The notes beneath the pieces were generated by a model. It did not search any database, was not told the DNA's origin, and was given only the letters and a program-made list of their open reading frames with translations. Shown here piece by piece: positions 1 through 5,540 of a DNA stretch of 5,540 bases; the first letter of the stretch is position 1, and each line of letters begins with the position of its first letter. Location of the stretch: assembly GCA_964431655.1 (NCBI GenBank), contig CAYSKJ010000190.1:1-5540 (forward strand), in the 5' to 3' direction. The translations under genes were made by a program, and so were the position numbers. This DNA comes from CAYMEV01 sp964431655 [NCBI: uncultured bacterium]. GTDB lineage: Bacteria; CAYMEV01.

Positions 1-3000
1 ATTTGTTTATCAGGCAATAAAGGTAGGATGTGTTCTGCAGATCCATCTCTTTATACAATTCTATGGCTATGTCGAGGTTTTCCAGTGCCCTGGCTGTATT
101 GCACTTCTCCATATGGATCCTGGCGGAATATCCGTAAGCCATTGCGGTTTCTTCTTTGTTTCCCGTATCTTTTGCGATTTTCTGAAGAATTTCAAAGCAT
201 TCCGACGCTTTATTGTAATCTCCGAGGGAAAGATAGGCAAGGCCCATATTAGCCGATGCTATGCCTATTCCTTTTGTATATCCCGTATCCCGGCAGATTT
301 CTTTATCTATTTCATAGTATTTCAGAGCCTTGTCGTACTGTCCGATGGAATTATATACCACCCCCATGTTGCACGATGTCCTTCCTATAGCAAGTTTGTC
401 ACCGATCTGCTCTGCAATCTTCATGCATTCACCGTAGCAGGCAAGAGCCTCCTGGTATCTGTCCATCGAAACATACACATTGCCTAAATTGCCCAGCACC
501 ATACCCATTTCCTTTTTTGAACCGGTCTGGGCAGTGATATCTCTCTGAAATTCAAGGCATTCAAGAGCCCTCTCATACTGCCCCTGAGCATGGTATACCC
601 CTGCCATATTGCCCATGACATTTGCCATGCCGCTTTTTTCCCCCATTTCTTCAAAAAGGTCCTTTGCCTGCTGATAGTATTGCAATGCGCCGGGATATTC
701 CCCCAGGTCATAATAAGTAAGACCTATATAGCTTGCTATGGAAGCTGTTGCGGTTTTATCGCCAACAGCCCGGCTTATCATCAGCGATTCCTCAAGATAG
801 GACAGGGCATCGGCATAGCATCCCCTGTTCCTTTTCCTGTTTCCCAGGAGCCTGTAGGATTCCATTAAAAGCTTCCTGTTCTCCTCCCGGACAGAATCTT
901 TTATGCATTCCTTATACAGGGATTCTGATTTTTCCCAGTCACCGGTCAGGTCATAGACAGTACCCATTTTGAGCCTGATGCCTGTGGCTCTTTCTATGTC
1001 TTTTGTGAGCCCGAGGGCCGTATTGTAGTATTTCAGCGCTTTTTCATTAAAATAGTTTTTTCTTGCTGTATCCGCTGATTTTTCGTAAAAAACGGCAGAT
1101 TGCTCCTCATCTCCCCCTTCCAGGTAATGAAAGGCTATTTCATCGGCATAGTAAGAAGGGTCATGGGATTTGAGGACATCGGCTAAAAGAAGGTTTACCT
1201 CTCCCTTATTATCAATGAAATTCTTTACCTGGTCTTTTACCAGACTGCTGCAGAAGGAGTAATAAACAGAATCTTCAGACTTAAAAGACTGCAGTAACTC
1301 CAGGTTTTCCAGTTCCAGCAGTACCTTTGCTGTGTCCAGCTCTGCGACACGGTCAATGATCTTCCTGATAGTGCCAATATCGAGCTCGATTCTTAGCATT
1401 GACAGGACTTTCAGAATTTTCCTTCTGTCTTCATCCTTAAACAGGTTATCCAGCCTTTTACTAATGATATCACTGATATTTCCGGGTACATCCACATCAT
1501 TTAAGGGTTTCAGGAGTTTCCAGCAGGACTCATCCTTGACAATGATCTCCCTGTCAATCAAAGAGCGGATAAATTCCTCAAGGAAAAGAGGGTTTCCCCC
1601 GACTTTGCTTTTGATCCCCGGTACAGCATTCTTTACTGATTCATCCAGAAAATCCTTCCCGAAGATATTTTCAATGTATTCATGAACACCTTCCAGATCC
1701 AGGGGGTGCAGATCATAGATCTGCAGACAGCTGGAATTCATGAAGGTTTTTTTTGATTTGCTTTCATCGAAATTGGCGCACAGGAATAATCCATTGTTAT
1801 TGAGCTCTGAAAGCCTGTTTAGCAGGATTTTTACTATTAGTTCTGATCCCGCATCAATCCACTGCATATCACCGAAATACAGTACCGTAGGCTGGGTTTT
1901 GCTGAAATCGATAATATAATTTGTAATATTCTGAATTAAAATATTCTGCAGATAATCAGGCTTATAATCCCCTGGCTCCCTGGGGTAATCCTTTAGTAAC
2001 CTGCTGTTGACCACAAGGCTAAGGTATTTCCCGTAGACGTTCAGCAAATCTTTCCGGGAAAAGGTTATCATGCCGGACAGAATCTCTCCTATTGAACTGT
2101 ATTCCATGGTTCTGCCCTCGGCACAGCTGGTTTCAAAGAAATGGATTTTATTGAGCCGGCAGTATTTTTTAAATTCAGTGAAAAGCCTTGTCTTGCCGAC
2201 CCCTGAAGGGCCCCTGAAAGCCAGAAGACCTTCCGGTTTTTTCACACCTTTCTTTAGTAATTCCAGCTCCTTTTTCCTGTTGGAAAAGGCATTGCCCAGG
2301 ATATAGCTGTCCCTGGTGCTTTTGGTTTCATATTCATAGTTGAATCCCAGGGTGGCATTGATATCAGAGATGACCTCGGAGCAGGTTCTATATGGATAAT
2401 CCAGGGAAACCATCCTTCTGATAATATCCTTCATAGGGTGGTTTATGCTGTCCAGCCTGTCTTTGTGGTATTTCTGGAATCTGGATTTTTTATTCAGGAG
2501 CTCTATTATGGTTTTTAACTCAGTTTTTCTGTCATAAAATCTTTTACCAGAGATAAATTCATAGGCCAGAATGCCAAGGGAGAATATATCCGTTGAATAG
2601 CTGTATTTTCCAGCAAAGGCATCGGGTGACAAATAGGAAATGGTCCCCTTTATATTTCTATGTTTATGCTCTGCAAAACCTGATATGCCGAAATCCAGCA
2701 GTTTTACTCCATCGGCTGATATTATTATATTTCCGGGTTTGACATCACGGTAGACGATACCTCTGCTGTGGGCATATTCCAGTGCCCGCAGGATCTGAAC
2801 CAGTATGTCTATTTTTTCTCTGTCGCCGGCTTTATAACCTGAGATCAATGACCCGTCGATATATTCCATAAGGATAAAGCATATATCATCGGATTCTCCG
2901 AATTCATAAACCCTTGCAAGGTTGGGGTGCTTAAGCCTGGTCATTATTTCATATTCATTCTTAAATCCTTCAATTTTCTTCTGCTTTTTCTTACCGAGGA

Positions 3001-3148
3001 TTCCAGGCTTAAGGGTCTTTAAGGCAAAATGCATATTGTACATAAGATTATCTTCCACAAGATATACTATGCCTACTGCTCCATGACCGAGCTCACGGAT
3101 AATCCGGTAGCGGTTGCTTATTATTTCTGGCAGAGAATGCTTTCCCAT
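1..3148 (-). CDS. Ser/Thr protein kinase - STAND/AAA_16 ATPase - TPR signalling protein (C terminus beyond the window)
   Basis: The frame is open for 1049 codons from ATG at 3148-3146 to the left edge; I checked it codon by codon and found no stop or frameshift. Kinase domain, about residues 13-262: glycine loop G21-H-G-A-V-G26, ATP lysine K44 (FALK), helix-C glutamate E65, catalytic loop Y133-R-D135 with N140, D152-F-G154, and S174-P-D176 at the usual APE position. All catalytic residues are present, so it is probably active. ATPase module, about 285-520: Walker A G313-PSGVGK-T320, Walker B-like LYFGDMQWID around D427, and GGNPLF at 517-522, typical of AAA_16/STAND ATPases such as the PknK and MalT type. 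TPR array: 676-1035. No signal peptide or membrane segment is seen, so it is probably cytoplasmic. The inferred role is an ATP-dependent sensor switch that phosphorylates unknown Ser/Thr targets, with the TPRs binding a ligand or partner. Related proteins often end in another output domain (for example GAF/histidine kinase, GGDEF or HTH); that part is not visible. The start at 3148 is preferred because AGAGG lies 7 nt upstream with a promoter above it. The frame also stays open upstream to an ATG at 3259, but that has only a weak ribosome site and would put the promoter inside the gene. Confidence 0.93.
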   Translation of the reverse strand, partial: MGKHSLPEIISNRYRIIRELGHGAVGIVYLVEDNLMYNMHFALKTLKPGILGKKKQKKIEGFKNEYEIMTRLKHPNLARVYEFGESDDICFILMEYIDGSLISGYKAGDREKIDILVQILRALEYAHSRGIVYRDVKPGNIIISADGVKLLDFGISGFAEHKHRNIKGTISYLSPDAFAGKYSYSTDIFSLGILAYEFISGKRFYDRKTELKTIIELLNKKSRFQKYHKDRLDSINHPMKDIIRRMVSLDYPYRTCSEVISDINATLGFNYEYETKSTRDSYILGNAFSNRKKELELLKKGVKKPEGLLAFRGPSGVGKTRLFTEFKKYCRLNKIHFFETSCAEGRTMEYSSIGEILSGMITFSRKDLLNVYGKYLSLVVNSRLLKDYPREPGDYKPDYLQNILIQNITNYIIDFSKTQPTVLYFGDMQWIDAGSELIVKILLNRLSELNNNGLFLCANFDESKSKKTFMNSSCLQIYDLHPLDLEGVHEYIENIFGKDFLDESVKNAVPGIKSKVGGNPLFLEEFIRSLIDREIIVKDESCWKLLKPLNDVDVPGNISDIISKRLDNLFKDEDRRKILKVLSMLRIELDIGTIRKIIDRVAELDTAKVLLELENLELLQSFKSEDSVYYSFCSSLVKDQVKNFIDNKGEVNLLLADVLKSHDPSYYADEIAFHYLEGGDEEQSAVFYEKSADTARKNYFNEKALKYYNTALGLTKDIERATGIRLKMGTVYDLTGDWEKSESLYKECIKDSVREENRKLLMESYRLLGNRKRNRGCYADALSYLEESLMISRAVGDKTATASIASYIGLTYYDLGEYPGALQYYQQAKDLFEEMGEKSGMANVMGNMAGVYHAQGQYERALECLEFQRDITAQTGSKKEMGMVLGNLGNVYVSMDRYQEALACYGECMKIAEQIGDKLAIGRTSCNMGVVYNSIGQYDKALKYYEIDKEICRDTGYTKGIGIASANMGLAYLSLGDYNKASECFEILQKIAKDTGNKEETAMAYGYSARIHMEKCNTARALENLDIAIELYKEMDLQNTSYLYCLINK
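44..1123 (-). repeat. Nine tandem 40-residue TPR units (120-nt period) within the kinase gene
   Basis: Read on the minus strand, the protein falls into nine consecutive units of exactly 40 residues with no insertion or deletion. Units start at 1123, 1003, 883, 763, 643, 523, 403, 283 and 163. The six units from 763 down are the most regular. Each opens with G-[DESYN]-K or a close variant, has a small-residue helix A ending in NMG/NLG-x-x-Y, then a turn of the type G-Q-Y-x-x-A-L-x-Y/C, then helix B. Examples are GQYDKALKYYE and GQYERALECLE. This 40-residue spacing is the long TPR variant (TPR_12-like, as in kinesin light chain and Pins/LGN), not the standard 34-residue form. The three units nearest the ATPase are more degenerate and lack parts of the consensus. 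Fourteen further residues continue to the window edge, so the array or its capping helix extends beyond it. These repeats normally bind proteins or peptides; the partner is unknown. Confidence 0.9.
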
Positions 3149-3154
3149 TGGTTT

Positions 3155-3160
3155 TCCTCT
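3155..3160 (-). promoter_or_regulatory. Ribosome binding site of the kinase gene
   Basis: On the minus strand AGAGGA ends 6 nt before the ATG at 3148; the AGAGG core is 7 nt away, close to ideal for a Gram-positive Shine-Dalgarno site. It decides the start in favour of 3148 over the in-frame ATG at 3259. Confidence 0.75.
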
Positions 3161-3176
3161 GTATTGTATTAAAAGA

Positions 3177-3204
3177 ATAATATACCGGGTTTTTGCAATG
3201 TCAA
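3177..3204 (-). promoter_or_regulatory. Sigma-A promoter candidate for the kinase gene
   Basis: On the minus strand a perfect -35 box TTGACA (3204-3199) is followed by a 16-bp spacer and the -10 box TATTAT (3182-3177; five of six bases match TATAAT). Transcription would begin near 3170 and leave a leader of about 20-25 nt carrying the AGAGG ribosome site. The match is strong enough to suggest constitutive vegetative expression unless repressed. Confidence 0.7.
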
Positions 3205-3224
3205 TAGTTTGAAATAAGGGTCTG

Positions 3225-3236
3225 AGAGAATTCTCT
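3225..3236. promoter_or_regulatory. Perfect 12-bp palindrome between the divergent promoters, possible operator
   Basis: AGAGAATTCTCT reads the same on both strands. It sits about 20 bp from the kinase -35 box (3199-3204) and 12 bp from the topB -35 box (3249-3254), almost central between them. A dimeric regulator bound here could touch both promoters. It contains an EcoRI-type GAATTC core, and the symmetry does not extend beyond 12 bp. I do not recognise the motif as the site of a known regulator, and a 12-bp palindrome can occur by chance, so the role is tentative. Confidence 0.35.
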
Positions 3237-3248
3237 TTACAAAGAAAA

Positions 3249-3276
3249 TGGACATACATGATTTTCCGTGTATTAT
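3249..3276 (+). promoter_or_regulatory. Sigma-A promoter candidate for topB
   Basis: TGGACA (3249-3254; five of six bases match TTGACA), a 16-bp spacer, then TATTAT (3271-3276; five of six match TATAAT). The start point would fall near 3283, about 30 nt before the topB start. It has the same spacer length and the same -10 hexamer as the opposing kinase promoter. Confidence 0.55.
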
Positions 3277-3302
3277 AGTTCTGGTTGATAAATTATAAAG
3301 CC

Positions 3303-3306
3303 AGGA
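3303..3306 (+). promoter_or_regulatory. Ribosome binding site of topB
   Basis: AGGA lies 6 nt before the ATG at 3313 and 9 nt before the directly following ATG at 3316. Both spacings work, so the site does not separate the two starts. Related TopB proteins usually begin MSKT, which favours 3316; the difference is a single methionine. Confidence 0.55.
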
Positions 3307-3312
3307 TGAAGA

Positions 3313-5478
3313 ATGATGTCAAAAACACTGGTATTAACAGAAAAACCATCGGTTGCAAGGGATATTGCCAGGGTGCTTAAATGCGGGGCTAAAGCAGGGG
3401 GGTTTATTGAAGGTGATGATTATATAGTCACCTGGGCACTGGGTCATCTGGTAACCCTTGCAGAACCTGAGGCTTACGGGGAGAGATTCAGGTACTGGAG
3501 ACTTGAGGATCTTCCCATGCTCCCTGAAAAAATGGAACTTGCTGTTATCAGGCAGACAAAAAAGCAGTATTCTGCGGTAAAAAGCCTTCTGCAGAGGAAG
3601 GATGTCTCCGGCCTGATAATTGCCACCGACTCCGGGCGTGAGGGTGAACTTGTTGCCCGGTGGATACTTCAGAAAGCAGGTTTCAGAAGACCCTCCCGCC
3701 GTTTGTGGATATCATCCCAGACCGACAGGGCTGTAAAAGATGGATTCAGCAGGCTTCGGCCATCCTCGGAATATGATAACCTTTACCTCTCTGCCCAATG
3801 CAGGGCAGAGGCCGACTGGCTTGTGGGGCTGAATGTCACCAGGGCGCTTACCTGCAGGTATAATGTTCAGCTTTCTGCGGGCCGGGTCCAGACCCCAACC
3901 CTGGCTATGATTGTCAACCGTGAAGAAGAGCTGAAGAAGTTCGTTCCGAAAGATTACTGGACAGTGCATGCAGGATTTAAGGGGATAAGCCTTGTATGGA
4001 TGGATAGAAAAACCGGACAGTCCAATATCCTTGACAAGGATAAGGCCCAGGGCATTTCACTCAAAGTAAGCGGTCAGCCGGGCAGGATTGCGGACATCAA
4101 TAAAAGGGAAAGACTGGAATATCCGCCCCCTGCCTATGACCTGACTGAGCTGCAGAGGGATGCAAACCGGAGATATGGGTATTCTGCCAAGCAGACCTCC
4201 AACATAATGCAGGCTCTTTATGAAATACACAAGGCCGTTACCTACCCGAGGACTGATTCCAGGTATATTACCCGGGATATGGTGCCTACACTGAAAGAAA
4301 GGCTTCGAAACCTTCCATCTGATTATTACGGAATTGCTGCAGGCAAGATTTTAGAAAGCGGGATTCACGCAACAAATCGGCTGGTTGATGACAGCAAGGT
4401 AACCGACCACCATGCCATAATACCGACTGAGCAGGCAGCCGACTTTTCAGCCCTAAGCAGGGAGGAAGCCTGCATATATGACCTTATAGCCAGAAGATTC
4501 CTTGCTGTTTTGTATCCCCCCTGTAAAATTGAGGAAACCATGCTTAAGGTTGAATCAGCCGGCGAGTTATTCACATGCCGGGGCAGGAGGGTCCGGGATG
4601 CTGGCTGGAAGGCTGTTTATGGCAATGCCCTGGGCACTGATGAGGAAGATAATGAAGAAGATATTCAGGAACTGCCTGAAATGAACAAGGGAGACACAGC
4701 GATAATAAGGGATGCAAAAGCCATTGCGAAAAAGACAAAGCCTCCTTCCAGGTTTAATGAAGCTACCCTTCTGTCTGCCATGGAAAATCCCTCAAAGTAT
4801 ATGGATGACAAGGAGCTTAAAAAGGTGATGGAAAAAACGACAGGCCTCGGCACTCCTGCAACCAGAGCTGATATCATTGAAAAGCTTTTCAGTTCATTTT
4901 ATATCGAGAAGAAGGGCAGGGACATATATCCGACCTCAAAGGGGACTCAGCTTATCGGAATAGTGCCGGAGGACATAAAGAGCCCTGACCTGACTGCCCG
5001 GTGGGAACAGGAGCTGGTATCCATAAGCCGGGGCGAATCGAATCCTGAAGAGTTTATTAAAGAAATGAAATCCTATGCCCATAAGCTTGTAAAATCCATT
5101 ATATCCAGCGATAAGAATTACCAGCATGATAATATAACCCGGGAGAAGTGCCGGTGCGGCAAATTTCTGCTCGAGGTCAACGGCAAAAAGGGTAAGATGC
5201 TGGTATGCCCTGACAGGGAATGCGGCTACCGAAGGATGATATCCCAAAAATCCAATGCCCGTTGCCCCCAATGCCATAAGAAGCTTGAACTGAAGGGAGA
5301 TGGCGAAAACAGTATATTCTTCTGCAATTGCGGCTACAGGGAGAAATTATCTGATTTTAAAAAGCGGCAGGATGATAAACTTAGCAAAAGGGATATTTCC
5401 AGGTTCCTCAAACAGCAGGATAAGGCCGAATCAGCAAATACTCCCTTTGCCGATGCCCTCTCCAAACTCAAGAAGTAA
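3313..5478 (+). CDS. topB: DNA topoisomerase III (type IA), complete
   Basis: A type IA topoisomerase cuts one DNA strand through a 5'-phosphotyrosine link, passes the other strand and reseals. TopB mainly decatenates replication and recombination intermediates, usually with a RecQ-type helicase. The 721 residues match the full length of the Bacillus TopB type (about 727, from memory). The TOPRIM domain spans about 4-135, with E10 in TEKPSVA and D106-SGRE-G-E. Type IA signatures follow: SAGRVQTP (188-195), the active-site tyrosine Y311 in VTYPRTDSRY, TDHHAIIPTE (364-373) and GLGTPATRADII (511-522). An acidic stretch lies at 443-456. The tail has two cysteine clusters, C613-x-C615...C632-x4-C637 and C651-x2-C654...C671-x-C673, probably zinc ribbons for DNA binding, then a lysine-rich end. 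The catalytic residues I can place are present and there is no frameshift. The full length with the zinc tail argues for the housekeeping chromosomal gene, although plasmid and conjugative-element copies of topB exist. It stands alone behind its own promoter. Confidence 0.97.
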   Translation: MMSKTLVLTEKPSVARDIARVLKCGAKAGGFIEGDDYIVTWALGHLVTLAEPEAYGERFRYWRLEDLPMLPEKMELAVIRQTKKQYSAVKSLLQRKDVSGLIIATDSGREGELVARWILQKAGFRRPSRRLWISSQTDRAVKDGFSRLRPSSEYDNLYLSAQCRAEADWLVGLNVTRALTCRYNVQLSAGRVQTPTLAMIVNREEELKKFVPKDYWTVHAGFKGISLVWMDRKTGQSNILDKDKAQGISLKVSGQPGRIADINKRERLEYPPPAYDLTELQRDANRRYGYSAKQTSNIMQALYEIHKAVTYPRTDSRYITRDMVPTLKERLRNLPSDYYGIAAGKILESGIHATNRLVDDSKVTDHHAIIPTEQAADFSALSREEACIYDLIARRFLAVLYPPCKIEETMLKVESAGELFTCRGRRVRDAGWKAVYGNALGTDEEDNEEDIQELPEMNKGDTAIIRDAKAIAKKTKPPSRFNEATLLSAMENPSKYMDDKELKKVMEKTTGLGTPATRADIIEKLFSSFYIEKKGRDIYPTSKGTQLIGIVPEDIKSPDLTARWEQELVSISRGESNPEEFIKEMKSYAHKLVKSIISSDKNYQHDNITREKCRCGKFLLEVNGKKGKMLVCPDRECGYRRMISQKSNARCPQCHKKLELKGDGENSIFFCNCGYREKLSDFKKRQDDKLSKRDISRFLKQQDKAESANTPFADALSKLKK

Positions 5479-5494
5479 AAAAAGTGAAGCAAAA

Positions 5495-5540
5495 GGGACG
5501 GTTCTTTAAGTGGTCATTCGGAAGTTTTGGGCACAAAAGA
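5495..5540. repeat. REP-like intergenic repeat, cut by the window edge
   Basis: GGGACGGTTCTTT at 5495-5507 follows the topB stop by 16 bp. The reverse complement of this arm is AAAGAACCGTCCC, and the window ends with CACAAAAGA, whose last five bases (5536-5540) equal the first five of that reverse complement. From memory, GGGACGGTTCTTT facing AAAGAACCGTCCC is a common intergenic inverted repeat in clostridia and related Firmicutes, often discussed with REP-associated Y1 transposases. If so, this copy has a loop of about 28 bp and an opposite arm just outside the window. No transposase gene is visible here. It may also fold at the 3' end of the topB transcript; no separate T-run terminator was found in the 62 bp after the gene. 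Confidence 0.5.

Noticed and set aside
44-1123. A regular 120-bp periodicity that might suggest a CRISPR array or satellite DNA
   Set aside because: The units are diverged at DNA level and translate in frame into TPR helices; there are no short identical repeats with unique spacers.
28-2306. Several plus-strand open frames of 75-125 codons (for example 113-487, 590-868, 1332-1685, 2070-2306)
   Set aside because: They lie antisense to the intact kinase-ATPase-TPR frame, show no recognisable domain and have low-complexity, Ser/Phe/Ile/Cys-rich translations typical of shadow frames.
2744-2752. YRD instead of HRD in the kinase catalytic loop as a sign of a dead kinase
   Set aside because: Tyrosine at this position is common in active kinases (AGC kinases such as AKT have YRD). 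The catalytic Asp, the Asn and the DFG motif are present.
3149-3259. A kinase start at the ATG at 3259, adding 37 residues
   Set aside because: The frame is open there, but the ATG has only a weak ribosome site, the extra residues resemble no domain, and the strong promoter and AGAGG site sit just before 3148.
3236-3276. TTTACA at 3236-3241 as the topB -35 box
   Set aside because: The gap to TATTAT at 3271 is 29 bp, far too long for sigma-A; TGGACA at 3249 with 16 bp fits better.
3601-3648. TOPRIM motif reading D-S-G-R-E, lacking the second Asp of DxD, as a possible inactivating change
   Set aside because: From memory the Bacillus-type TopB has the same D-x-G-R-E form (DAGRE), so it appears normal for this subfamily.
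3712-5509. Minus-strand frames at 3712-3969, 4365-4574, 4665-4877 and 4936-5277, and plus-strand frames at 4502-4684 and 5300-5509
   Set aside because: All are wholly or almost wholly inside the well-conserved topB gene in other frames and encode nothing recognisable.

Overview
The window is a stretch of bacterial chromosome holding two large genes transcribed away from each other from a shared intergenic region of about 160 bp. The kind of topoisomerase III present (about 720 residues, with two cysteine clusters at the C terminus), the AGAGG/AGGA ribosome binding sites, the sigma-A-like promoters and the moderate base composition all suggest a Firmicute, most likely a clostridial anaerobe. 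This assignment is an inference from protein resemblance and sequence style, not from a marker gene.

Left part, positions 1-3148, minus strand: one uninterrupted reading frame of 1049 codons that runs off the left edge, so its C terminus is missing. It encodes a multidomain signalling protein. In order it has a Ser/Thr protein kinase domain (about residues 13-262), a STAND/AAA_16-type ATPase module (about 285-520), a helical linker, and an array of nine 40-residue tetratricopeptide (TPR) units (676-1035) that continues past the window edge. It belongs to the broad group of PknK-like kinase-ATPase-TPR proteins. Its signal and its targets cannot be read from the sequence.

Middle, positions 3149-3312: two good sigma-A promoter candidates point outward. 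TTGACA-16 bp-TATTAT drives the kinase gene, and TGGACA-16 bp-TATTAT drives topB. Between the two -35 boxes lies a perfect 12-bp palindrome, AGAGAATTCTCT, a candidate shared operator.

Right part, positions 3313-5478, plus strand: a complete topB, DNA topoisomerase III (type IA), with TOPRIM domain, active-site tyrosine and two C-terminal zinc-binding clusters.

The last 62 bp after topB contain GGGACGGTTCTTT. This resembles one arm of a REP-like inverted repeat that is widespread between genes in Firmicutes. The window stops within what looks like the first bases of the opposite arm. There are no RNA genes, CRISPR arrays, insertion sequences or transposase genes. Nothing visible links the jobs of the two genes beyond their divergent arrangement.
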